Shown: piece by piece, positions 1 to 6,156 of the stretch | Layout: every line of letters begins with the position of its first letter | Position numbering within the stretch: position 1 is the first letter of the stretch | NCBI GenBank assembly: GCA_964609465.1 | Contig: CAZSSQ010000064.1 | Location: 1 to 14,435, forward strand | DNA: 14,435 bases | Origin: CAVSBT01 sp964609465 | GTDB taxonomy: Bacteria; Chloroflexota; Dehalococcoidia; DSTF01; JALHUB01 | Direction of reading: 5' to 3' | Translations under genes and position numbers: made by a program | Notes under the pieces: model-generated | Databases searched by the model: none | What the model was told of the DNA's origin: nothing | Seen by the model: only the letters and a program-made list of their open reading frames with translations

Positions 1-691
1 TGCGCGGCCGGGCCGCCGCCTCGGGTTCGATGGGTAGGGTCTCCCTGATCGTGCCGTCGTCGTTGTAGGCGACCTCATAGAAGCTGGGCACGTAGCAGCC
101 AGGTATTCTGGCCAGTCGCCGCAGCAGCTCCCGGCGGGGGCCCCCGCCCTGGCGCTTCCACTCCCGGAGCACATCCACCAGGTCCAGGACCAGCTCCTCG
201 CCGTCGCCCAGCGCGAAGACATCGATGAAGTCGGCCAGGGGCTCCGGGTTAAGGGCGCCGCTGCCGCCGGCCACGATCAGGGGAGAGCTTTCGCCGCGCT
301 CGCGGGCCAGGACGGGGAGACCGGCCAGGTCCAGCATGTTGAGGACGTTGCTGTACGTGAGCTCGCAACTGAGGGAAAAGCCGATGACGTCGAACTGGGC
401 CAGGGGGTGACGGCTCTCCAGGCTGAAGAGCGGGAGGCCGGCGGCCCGCATCTGCGACTCCATGTCGAGCCAGGGGGCGTAGACGCGCTCGGCGACCACG
501 TCGGGCTGGCGATTGAGGATGTCGTAGAGGATAGCGAGCCCCAGATTCGACATGCCGATGTCGTATACGTCAGGGTAAGCCAGGGCAACGCGAACCGTCT
601 GGGCCTCCCAGTCCTTGACGACGGAGTTCCACTCGCCGCCCGTGTAGCGGGCGGGCTTGCTCACCCGAGGCAGGATCGCGTCTATGTCCAC
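1..691 (-). CDS. B12-binding radical SAM protein, TIGR03960-like (N-terminal part only)
   Basis: The first 230 residues are in the window; the gene runs off the left edge. Translation from the GTG at 691 gives MDIDAILPRVSKPARY, then GGEWNSVVKDW, YPDVYDIGMSNLGL, GFSLSCELTYSNVLNMLDL and ADFIDVFALGDGEEL. I recognise this series as the N-terminus of the uncharacterised TIGR03960 radical SAM family, where a cobalamin-binding-like domain precedes the radical SAM core. The CxxxCxxC iron-sulphur motif lies beyond the edge, so activity cannot be judged here. The GTG is chosen because family members begin with this ILPRV-KPARY segment. A weak GAGGG lies 11 nt upstream, and the only other in-frame starts before the TAA at 728-730 are CTG and TTG codons. 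It is divergent from the 911 gene, with its own promoter at 732-760. The family is clear; its biochemical role is unknown. Confidence 0.85.
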   Translation of the reverse strand, partial: MDIDAILPRVSKPARYTGGEWNSVVKDWEAQTVRVALAYPDVYDIGMSNLGLAILYDILNRQPDVVAERVYAPWLDMESQMRAAGLPLFSLESRHPLAQFDVIGFSLSCELTYSNVLNMLDLAGLPVLARERGESSPLIVAGGSGALNPEPLADFIDVFALGDGEELVLDLVDVLREWKRQGGGPRRELLRRLARIPGCYVPSFYEVAYNDDGTIRETLPIEPEAAARPR

Positions 692-731
692 TGCGCCGCT
701 AGCCCTCGACAGGCACAATTTCGGAAGTTAA

Positions 732-760
732 ATGTTACCGAATACAGAGGAGCCCTGCAA
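732..760 (-). promoter_or_regulatory. Sigma-70-type promoter for the radical SAM gene
   Basis: Read on the minus strand: TTGCAG (755-760), a 17-nt spacer and TAACAT (732-737). A transcript starting near 725 would have a leader of about 34 nt before the GTG at 691. Position, orientation and spacer length all fit. Confidence 0.55.
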
Positions 761-840
761 CCAGAGGCGGCGGGTTCACCGCTGGTCTGGGCTCTCCTGA
801 CACGCTCAGGGGTCATTCACCCCGGCAGCACCACTCCGAA

Positions 841-869
841 TTGACACCGCCACCAGGCCAACCTATCAT
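841..869 (+). promoter_or_regulatory. Sigma-70-type promoter for the 911 gene
   Basis: TTGACA (841-846), a 17-nt spacer and TATCAT (864-869). It is followed by a GGAGG Shine-Dalgarno at 896-900, ten bases before the ATG at 911. It is back-to-back with the minus-strand promoter at 732-760 in a 219-bp divergent intergenic region. Confidence 0.65.
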
Positions 870-910
870 CGAGAGCGATCCCACTCTTACCCATCGGAGG
901 GAGCCGCTTC

Positions 911-1699
911 ATGAGCAAGCTGGCGGAACGTATACGAAGGGCCATGCGCGTCGACTCGCCGCCCATGGGGTTCGGCGCCGCCGCCCGGGTCTCTAACCCC
1001 TCCCTTCTCCTGGCTGCTCTCCTGCCCTCTCTCTCGCCAGAGGCCGCCAAGGAGGCTGTCGCCCGTGGTGCCGACACCTGTCTCTTCGCCGCCTCCGACG
1101 CCAAGGACCGGGAGGTGAAGGAGGTGGTCGAGGCTCTCGTTGAGGTGCCCTGTGGCCTTCACCTGCGCCGGCTGGATGGCGAGACTGCCGGCCACCTGGC
1201 GGAGCTGGGCATGGACTACGCCGCCTTTGAGCCGGACACAGCCCTTGCTACCGCCCTCCTGGAGTCGAACCTGGGCCATGTGCTCTCCCTGGAGGGCGAC
1301 CTGCCGGATATCTACCTCCGCACCCTGGAGGTCCTGCCCCTGGACGCCATCCTCCTTCGACACTGGAAGGGGCCCCTGACGGTCCGCCAGCAGATGGAGC
1401 TCCAGCGCATCAGCGGCCTCGCTCGCAGGCCCTTGATCCTGCCAGTCTCGCCTCAGGTTACCGGGGACGAGCTGCGGATGCTGCGGGAGGCTGCGGTCAT
1501 CGCCGTGGCGGTGGAGGGCGACAGCAAGGCCACCTTCGACACCCTGGCCTCCCTCCGCAAGGTCATCGACGAATTGCCGCCCCGCCGGCGCCGCCGGGAG
1601 GAACACGGGGAAGTCATCCTGCCCAGCGTGGCCGAAGCGGTCGCCAGCGCCCCCGAAGAGGGTGAAGAGGGTGAAGAAGAGGAGGGGGAGGACTGGTAA
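911..1699 (+). CDS. Conserved-looking hypothetical protein, possible TIM-barrel fold, acidic tail
   Basis: 262 residues. I cannot name the family. The sequence alternates hydrophobic strand-like runs (GADTCLFAAS, CGLHLRRLD, GMDYAAFEP, VLSLEGDL, LDAILLRHW, RRPLILPVS, AAVIAVAVEG) with amphipathic helices, the rhythm of a (beta/alpha)8 barrel. The second half contains a helix (TVRQQMELQRISGLA) that often precedes a late barrel strand. The tail is low-complexity and very acidic (EEGEEGEEEEGEDW), after a basic patch (PPRRRRREE, residues about 224-232). There is no signal peptide or membrane segment, so it is probably cytoplasmic. The start has a GGAGG ribosome site and its own promoter. It is divergent from the radical SAM gene and followed 46 bp later by merR. 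The coding call is firm; the fold is an inference by eye. Confidence 0.8.
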   Translation: MSKLAERIRRAMRVDSPPMGFGAAARVSNPSLLLAALLPSLSPEAAKEAVARGADTCLFAASDAKDREVKEVVEALVEVPCGLHLRRLDGETAGHLAELGMDYAAFEPDTALATALLESNLGHVLSLEGDLPDIYLRTLEVLPLDAILLRHWKGPLTVRQQMELQRISGLARRPLILPVSPQVTGDELRMLREAAVIAVAVEGDSKATFDTLASLRKVIDELPPRRRRREEHGEVILPSVAEAVASAPEEGEEGEEEEGEDW

Positions 1700-1707
1700 C
1701 TGTTACC
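1695..1707. promoter_or_regulatory. Inverted repeat abutting the merR -35 box, candidate operator
   Basis: GGTAAC-T-GTTACC is a perfect 6-bp inverted repeat ending one base before the -35 hexamer at 1708. A related half-site, GGTTAAC (1718-1724), lies in the spacer. The left arm overlaps the stop codon of the upstream gene (1697-1699). It would suit autoregulation by the MerR-family protein encoded next, but nothing in the sequence proves binding. Confidence 0.35.
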
Positions 1708-1736
1708 TTGACGTAGAGGTTAACTCCCCCTATAAT
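1708..1736 (+). promoter_or_regulatory. Strong sigma-70-type promoter of the MerR-family gene
   Basis: TTGACG (1708-1713), a 17-nt spacer and a perfect TATAAT (1731-1736). The ATG at 1746 starts only nine bases after the -10, so transcription should begin about 2-4 nt before the start codon. The spacer is 17 nt, not the 19-20 nt typical of promoters that MerR proteins activate by DNA distortion. If self-regulated, simple repression is therefore more likely. Confidence 0.75.
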
Positions 1737-1745
1737 CGACCCGCC

Positions 1746-2267
1746 ATGAAGGAAAGGCGGACTCGCACGGCCCCGGAGACCACCGGGGCTTATCTACAGA
1801 TAGGCGAGGTCGCCGAGCGCACCGGCGTCACCCAGCGCACCCTCCGCTTCTACGAGGAGAAGGGCCTCCTGAAGCCGCCCGGCCGAATGGAAGGCGGCTT
1901 CCGCCTCTACTCGGAGGACGATGTCCGTCGCGTGGAGCAGATCAAGCGTCTCCAAAAGCTCCTCGGCTTCACCCTGGCCGAGATCAAGGACATGGTGGAG
2001 GCCGAAGAGGTCAAGTGGCAGCTTCGGGCTGAGTACCGCCCCCGGGCCGGCCTGGCAGTGCGTCGTCAGCACATCAACAAGGCCCTGGAGGTCACTGAGC
2101 GCCAGTGCGCCGTCATCCGCCAGAAGATCGAGGCCCTTAGGGATATGCAAACGCACCTGGAGGAGAAGCTCCAGACCTACCGCCAGTGGCTCTCCCAGAT
2201 CGAGGAGGCGCTGGCGGCCCGCCAGCGCCCGGGCCCGGACGGGTCCCCGTCTGGGCGCGCCCCCTAG
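1746..2267 (+). CDS. MerR-family transcriptional regulator
   Basis: 173 residues. Residues about 16-85 form the MerR winged-helix DNA-binding domain: YLQIGEVAERTGVTQRTLRFYEEKG, then a wing with GGFRLYSEDDV, then LLGFTLAEIKDMVE. The rest is a long helical dimerisation region (INKALEVTERQCAVIRQKIEAL, MQTHLEEKLQTYRQWLSQIEEAL), as in the coiled coil of this family. Only one cysteine is present (in RQCAV) and there is no C-terminal metal-binding cysteine pair, so a metal sensor such as MerR or CueR is unlikely. The effector is unknown. The in-frame reading extends upstream, but the ATG at 1746 is preferred because it lies just after the TATAAT; no Shine-Dalgarno is visible (leaderless). It converges on the 2347-2829 gene. 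Confidence 0.88.
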   Translation: MKERRTRTAPETTGAYLQIGEVAERTGVTQRTLRFYEEKGLLKPPGRMEGGFRLYSEDDVRRVEQIKRLQKLLGFTLAEIKDMVEAEEVKWQLRAEYRPRAGLAVRRQHINKALEVTERQCAVIRQKIEALRDMQTHLEEKLQTYRQWLSQIEEALAARQRPGPDGSPSGRAP

Positions 2268-2346
2268 CCAACTGTTTCCGTCTCCCTGCGCCCCGCTCGG
2301 CGGCCATCACTGCCCCTTCTGTCCCAGCCACAAAAGGGCCGCGGTC

Positions 2347-2829
2347 CTAGGGGACGAGAGCCCATTGGCCGGGGAGCTGATAGCTGAACACCTGGTTCGT
2401 CAGCCGCGTTCCGTCGAAGACGCGGCCGGCGCCGCGGCGCGTGATCTCCAGGTAGGTGTTCTGGATCTGGATGATGCGCTTAGCGCGCAGGTTGAAGACC
2501 ACGGCTCCTGCTTTCACAGGAGAAAGGCTTGCCTCGCGCGTGCGGTCGTCCACCACCCGGAACACCGGCTGCTCGTAAGGGGCGCAGAGGTCCAGCGCCT
2601 GGTGGATGGACTCGTAGTGACCCTCGACGTTCCGTTCGTCGAACATGGCTAGGCCGTTCAGGACCTGCTCGCGCAGCCCTCTGTAGTAGTGTGCCGTACC
2701 GTCCAGCAGTTGCTCTAGCGTGCACGGGTTATCCGTGCACGCCTTCGCCAGGGCCGGCAAGACATCCGCGTGGGCTACGAAACTAACGCCCCCTCGAGAA
2801 TCGATGACCGTACACCGGAGCACGTTCAC
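2347..2829 (-). CDS. Hypothetical protein of unknown function
   Basis: 160 residues from a GTG at 2829, beginning MNVLRCTVIDSRGGVSFV. I do not recognise a family. The protein is soluble-looking and mixed alpha/beta, with a helical stretch (ADVLPALAKACTDN, LEQLLDGTAHYYRGL), then DERNVEGHYESIHQALDL, and a strand-rich C-terminal half (EQPVFRVVDDRTREA, GAVVFNLRAKRIIQIQ, NTYLEITRRG). An ATG further upstream (2871) is in frame but overlaps the -10 of the promoter at 2862-2890, so it cannot be in that transcript. GTG 2829 is the next in-frame start and has an AAAGG-like site before it. The gene is divergent from the transglycosylase gene and convergent with merR. Codon use looks slightly less GC-rich than its neighbours. 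It is probably a real gene. Confidence 0.65.
   Translation of the reverse strand: MNVLRCTVIDSRGGVSFVAHADVLPALAKACTDNPCTLEQLLDGTAHYYRGLREQVLNGLAMFDERNVEGHYESIHQALDLCAPYEQPVFRVVDDRTREASLSPVKAGAVVFNLRAKRIIQIQNTYLEITRRGAGRVFDGTRLTNQVFSYQLPGQWALVP
2718..2742. repeat. Perfect 10-bp inverted repeat inside the hypothetical gene
   Basis: GCGTGCACGG (2718-2727), a 5-nt loop GTTAT, and CCGTGCACGC (2733-2742). It encodes ACTDNPCT of the minus-strand hypothetical protein. No T-run follows on either strand, so it is not a typical intrinsic terminator. It could be a binding site, an RNA hairpin or chance. Confidence 0.5.
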
Positions 2830-2861
2830 AGCTTCGTCGCCTTTACCGCGATCATTGCGAG

Positions 2862-2890
2862 AGTGTAACATTGGCCTAACTGCGCGTCAA
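2862..2890 (-). promoter_or_regulatory. Sigma-70-type promoter for the hypothetical gene
   Basis: Minus strand: TTGACG (2885-2890), a 17-nt spacer and TACACT (2862-2867). The start site would be near 2855, about 26 nt before the GTG at 2829. This promoter decides the start codon. On the plus strand the same stretch holds only a weak candidate for the transglycosylase gene (TTGCGA at 2855-2860, TAACTG at 2877-2882). Confidence 0.6.
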
Positions 2891-2909
2891 CGACGACGGA
2901 CTCATCGCG

Positions 2910-5225
2910 ATGCCCGCCTCAGGTTCCCCATCACACCTCTCCCCTGCCAGCGGCCTCCTGAGACGCGCTGTCCTTCTCCTGGCCGCCGCTCTCTTGCTCG
3001 CTGCCTGCGGCGAAAGCGCGCCGGCCACCCGTGAGCCCGCTCTCGAATCGCCCGCGTCCACGCCTGTTAGCCCCACTCCTGCGCCCCCTGACCCCGCCGT
3101 CGGCCGCGAACTGGAGCGCAACGGGCAATACGAGGAGGCCATAGCGGTCTACAAGCAGGTGATCACGCGCTCCCCAGAGGCCGAACGCCTGCCAGCTCGG
3201 CTCTCCCTGGCCCGCACCTACCTCATCAGCGGCCGCGATTTGGAGGCCCGCAGCGAACTGGAACTCTTCCTATCGCAAACTGCCTCTGAGAGCGACCGAC
3301 GGCTTGGTCGCTTCCTCCTGGCGGAAGCCGTGGAGGCCCTCGGCGACAGGGAGCAGGCCCTGGACCTCTACTACCAGTTCGCCCAGGAGGGCAGCCCTGC
3401 CGCTCCCTACGCTAATCTCGCCCACGCCCGACTGCTGGCCTCCCTCGGGCGCTCCCAGGAGGCTGCGGCCGCCGCCGACCTGGCCCTCAGCGCCGGCCTC
3501 CCGCCCATCGTGAGCGCCGGCGCCCTGCTGGACATCGCCCGCGCCTTCGAGAACGCCGGCTCGCTGGATGACGCCATCCTCTGGTACGAGCGCCTCTTCG
3601 CGGAAAGCCAATCCTCCGCCGACCAAGCCCTGGCCCGCTGGCGTATCGGCGCCCTCAGCCGCCTTCGTGGAGATGCCAACTGGGCTGAGCACCACCTTGC
3701 TGTCATCGTGAACTACCCTTCGGCGCCGGCTGCCATCGAGGCCCTTGCCGACCTAGACAAGGCCGGCGTCGGCGTTGACGACTACTTCGCAGGGCTCGTC
3801 TATTACCGCAATCACCGAGACGGGGAGGCGCAGGAAGCCTTCGAGGCTTACCTTCAACAGGAACCGCCCGGTCTCCACGACGCGGAGGCCACCTACTATC
3901 TCGGCGCGGTCTACGAGCGGGGCGGCGACGAAGAGGCCGCCCTCGATGCCTACGACGACTCCCTCCGCCGTGACCCTGACGGCCCCCTCGCCGACGACGC
4001 CGCCTGGTGGCGGGCGCGCCTCCTGGAAGGCCTCGCTCGCTATGAGTCTGCTATCAGCGCCTACCGCGAATTCCCCGGCCGGCACCCGGATTCGCCCTGG
4101 GCCTCGGAGGCCCCCTTCCGCAGCGGCCTGCTGCTCTACAAGCAGGAGAAGTACGACGAGGCTGTCTCCGCCTTTGATGAGGCTCGATACCTGACAGGCG
4201 ACTCCGACGACGTCGACCGCGCGCGGCTCTGGCTGGCCAAGGCCAACATGGCCGCCGGCCACCCCGATGAGGCCGACACCATTCTGAAGGACCTGGCCGA
4301 TCAAGAGCCGAGCAACTACTACAGCCTGCGTGGCGCCGCCCTGCTGGGCCAGCCCTTGCCCTCTGCCGAGGCCGGCGAGGTTGATCTGACAGAGGCCTCT
4401 AGCGTCGACTGGGCAGCCATCGATGCCTGGGCCGCCTCCTGGCTGCCTTTACCCCCCTCCACCTCGCCGCAGGCTTTACTCGGCGACCCGCGATGGGCGC
4501 GGGCCAGCGAACTGCTGGACCTCCAACTCCTCGACGAAGCCTCCGCAGAGCTTGAAAGCCTGGTGGGGACCTACGGGACGACCTCGCCAGCTCTCTACGA
4601 CCTGACCAGGGCCCTCTATCCCCTGGGCCTCACGCACGTCTCGGCGCGGGCCGCCGCCCGCCTGCTGGCTGGCCTGCCCCAGTCCGCCATCGATGCCGCG
4701 CCCCGCGCCTTGCTCCGCCTGGCCTATCCCGTTGACTACGCTTCTCTCCTCCAGTCCGCCGCCGAGCGAACGCATACCTCGCCCCTTCTCCTGGCGGCCC
4801 TCATACGCCAGGAGAGCTTCTTCAACCCCAGAGCTGGCTCGTCGGCCGGCGCCCTCGGCCTCACCCAGGTGATCCCTTCTACCGCCCAGGACATCGCTGC
4901 CGACCTCGGCCTCGAGGGAGAGTTCTCAGACCAGGACCTCCTCCGACCCGCCATCAGCATCCTCTTCGGCGCTCACTACCTCTCTGAGCAATTGGACGCC
5001 TTCGACGGGCAACTGACGCCGGCGCTGGCCGCCTACAACGGTGGCCCCGGCAACGCCAGTCGCTGGCTCAAGGCCGCCGTAGAGGACGAAGACCTCTTCC
5101 TGGAAGAGATCTCCTTTGATCAGACACAAACCTACATCAAGGTGGTCACAGAGAATCTGGTTGCCTACCAGGCTCTTTACAGCGGCCCGTTGGTTCCAGC
5201 TTCGCCGCTCCCTCGTCCGCGCTAG
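2910..5225 (+). CDS. TPR-repeat lipoprotein with C-terminal soluble lytic transglycosylase domain
   Basis: 771 residues. Residues 1-33 form a lipoprotein signal: basic LLRRA, hydrophobic VLLLAAALLL, lipobox LAAC with Cys33. A Pro/Thr/Ser-rich linker follows (about 35-65). Then come many TPR-like helical hairpins to about residue 600 (ELERNGQYEEAIAVYKQVI, YERGGDEEAALDAYDDSL, YKQEKYDEAVSAFDEA). The C-terminus is an SLT domain: ALIRQESFF with catalytic Glu635, GALGLTQVIPSTAQ (644-657) and AYNGG (708-712). These match Slt70-type enzymes, which cleave the MurNAc-GlcNAc bond of peptidoglycan and release 1,6-anhydro products. It is expected to be anchored on the outer face of the membrane. The TPR array probably replaces the superhelical U/L domains of Slt70. 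It ends 69 bp before rpmH, which has its own promoter. No strong Shine-Dalgarno precedes the ATG. The function call is firm. Confidence 0.9.
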   Translation: MPASGSPSHLSPASGLLRRAVLLLAAALLLAACGESAPATREPALESPASTPVSPTPAPPDPAVGRELERNGQYEEAIAVYKQVITRSPEAERLPARLSLARTYLISGRDLEARSELELFLSQTASESDRRLGRFLLAEAVEALGDREQALDLYYQFAQEGSPAAPYANLAHARLLASLGRSQEAAAAADLALSAGLPPIVSAGALLDIARAFENAGSLDDAILWYERLFAESQSSADQALARWRIGALSRLRGDANWAEHHLAVIVNYPSAPAAIEALADLDKAGVGVDDYFAGLVYYRNHRDGEAQEAFEAYLQQEPPGLHDAEATYYLGAVYERGGDEEAALDAYDDSLRRDPDGPLADDAAWWRARLLEGLARYESAISAYREFPGRHPDSPWASEAPFRSGLLLYKQEKYDEAVSAFDEARYLTGDSDDVDRARLWLAKANMAAGHPDEADTILKDLADQEPSNYYSLRGAALLGQPLPSAEAGEVDLTEASSVDWAAIDAWAASWLPLPPSTSPQALLGDPRWARASELLDLQLLDEASAELESLVGTYGTTSPALYDLTRALYPLGLTHVSARAAARLLAGLPQSAIDAAPRALLRLAYPVDYASLLQSAAERTHTSPLLLAALIRQESFFNPRAGSSAGALGLTQVIPSTAQDIAADLGLEGEFSDQDLLRPAISILFGAHYLSEQLDAFDGQLTPALAAYNGGPGNASRWLKAAVEDEDLFLEEISFDQTQTYIKVVTENLVAYQALYSGPLVPASPLPRPR

Positions 5226-5233
5226 CTGCGCAA

Positions 5234-5262
5234 TTGACACCCCAGGGGGCAACTCCTACAAT
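5234..5262 (+). promoter_or_regulatory. Near-consensus promoter of the rpmH operon
   Basis: TTGACA (5234-5239), a 17-nt spacer and TACAAT (5257-5262). Transcription would begin near 5269, leaving a leader of about 26 nt that contains AGGGA (5282-5286) before the GTG at 5295. It is the strongest promoter seen in the window and probably drives rpmH through at least jag. Confidence 0.8.
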
Positions 5263-5294
5263 GGGGCGGTAGTTCTTAAGTAGGGAAAGACGCC

Positions 5295-5435
5295 GTGCCG
5301 AAGCGCACCTACCAGCCGAAGCGCATTCCCCGCAAACGAGAGCACGGGTTCCGCGCCCGGATGAGCACCCCCGGGGGTCGCAACGTCCTCCGGCGTCGCC
5401 GGCTCAAGGGGCGCTGGCGGCTGACCATCGCCTAG
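5295..5435 (+). CDS. rpmH: Ribosomal protein L34
   Basis: 46 residues from a GTG: MPKRTYQPKRIPRKREHGF continuing to RARMSTPGGRNVLRRRR and ending KGRWRLTIA. The KRTYQP start, the HGFRARM core and the terminal RRR-KGR pattern are diagnostic of bL34, a small, very basic protein of the large ribosomal subunit. Its length is normal for the family. A ribosome site (AGGGA) sits 8 nt upstream. It is first in the rpmH-rnpA-yidD-yidC-jag order, which is conserved near replication origins in many bacteria. Confidence 0.95.
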   Translation: MPKRTYQPKRIPRKREHGFRARMSTPGGRNVLRRRRLKGRWRLTIA

Positions 5436-5482
5436 TCCTCGGCCCGGTAGAGGCCGGAACGTCCGCCCGCCGGCAGGCAGGG

Positions 5483-5866
5483 ATGCGCTACAAGCAACGG
5501 CTGACCAAGCGTCGCGATTTCGCCGCCATCTATCGCAAGGGCCGCGCGCTTGCCCATCCGCTGGTGGTTTTGCGCCTTCTTCCCAACCAGCTCCCCTACA
5601 GCCGGTACGGGTTTGTAGTCAGCAAGACGGTGGGGAAGGCGGTTGTCCGCAATCAGGTGAGAAGGCGTCTGCGGGAGGGGATACGCACGCTGCTGGTGCA
5701 GCCTGGCTGGGACATAGTGGTCATTGCCAGGCCAAAGGCGGCCGCCGCCGACTTCGACACCCTGCACCGGGCGACGGCCGGCCTTCTCTCTCGGGCTAAG
5801 GTGCTGACTTCAGTCTTGCCTGCTGGCGAGACCGGCCCGACCGAGGTGGAGACGAGCGAAGAATGA
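5483..5866 (+). CDS. rnpA: Ribonuclease P protein component
   Basis: 127 residues. RnpA is the protein subunit of RNase P; it binds the 5' leader of pre-tRNA and assists the catalytic RNA. Visible hallmarks are an N-terminal LTKRRDFAAIYRKGR with the conserved Phe13, the strand GFVVSKTVGKAV, and the RNR-type motif as RNQVRRRLRE (residues 56-65), followed by DIVVIARPKA. A nonconserved tail follows (about 108-127). It starts 47 nt after rpmH. Its last four bases overlap the yidD start (ATGA at 5863-5866), implying translational coupling. Confidence 0.95.
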   Translation: MRYKQRLTKRRDFAAIYRKGRALAHPLVVLRLLPNQLPYSRYGFVVSKTVGKAVVRNQVRRRLREGIRTLLVQPGWDIVVIARPKAAAADFDTLHRATAGLLSRAKVLTSVLPAGETGPTEVETSEE

Positions 5867-6069
5867 GACACCCGGTCCTTGGTCTCATCCGCGGTTACCA
5901 GCGGATCTTCGCTGGCAAGCCGCCCACCTGCCGATTCCAGCCCACGTGTTCGCATTACGGCTACGAGGCCATCGAGAGGTACGGCCTGGCCAAGGGCGTC
6001 TGGCTGACGATGCGCCGTCTCCTGCGTTGCCATCCCTGGCACCGCGGCGGCTACGACCCGGTACCCTAA
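5863..6069 (+). CDS. yidD: Membrane protein insertion efficiency factor YidD
   Basis: 68 residues with the YidD signature: LIRGYQRIFAGKPPTCRFQP, then TCSHYGYEAIERYGLAKG, then RLLRCHPWHRGGYDPVP. The family is a small, positively charged, membrane-associated protein thought to aid insertion by YidC. It carries the usual conserved cysteines (CRFQPTC and RCHPW). Its length is close to the family norm of about 70-85, with little C-terminal tail. The start overlaps the rnpA stop. A GGGAGGA at 6070-6076 follows the stop immediately and may serve the next gene. Confidence 0.95.
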   Translation: MRHPVLGLIRGYQRIFAGKPPTCRFQPTCSHYGYEAIERYGLAKGVWLTMRRLLRCHPWHRGGYDPVP

Positions 6070-6095
6070 GGGAGGAACTTGCGAGCTTCGACCAT

Positions 6096-6111
6096 CGTTT
6101 CACGTGAAACA
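6096..6111. promoter_or_regulatory. parS: parS centromere-like site (ParB-binding)
   Basis: CGTTTCACGTGAAACA matches the bacterial parS consensus TGTTTCACGTGAAACA at 15 of 16 positions; only the first base differs. The inner 14 bp (6097-6110) is a perfect palindrome. ParB loads at such sites, clamps and slides in a CTP-dependent way, and ParA then moves the complex. The site lies 3.6 kb upstream of parA, in the leader of the propeller lipoprotein gene, or inside its coding region if the TTG at 6079 is the start. I found no second copy in the window. Confidence 0.9.
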
Positions 6112-6156
6112 GCCTGTGGACCCCGCCGGCGCCCACCCGGGCTGTCCAGGCCCACC

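Noticed and set aside
887..1606. Long open frame on the minus strand (239 codons) opposite the 911 gene
   Set aside because: It lies antisense to a gene with a promoter and ribosome site, and its composition (Gly, His, Gln, Val-rich) is that of a shadow frame in GC-rich coding DNA. No motif.
1790..1798. TTATCTACA, resembling a DnaA box
   Set aside because: One mismatch to TTATCCACA, single, and inside merR. Without a cluster or an AT-rich unwinding region it is not evidence for oriC.
2268..2346. Possible bidirectional terminator between merR and the hypothetical gene
   Set aside because: Only short, imperfect GC-rich repeats (around GGGCCGCGGTCC) and no T-run.
5225..5294. Origin of replication next to rpmH
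   Set aside because: The interval is only 69 bp, GC-rich, filled by the rpmH promoter and leader, and has no DnaA boxes.
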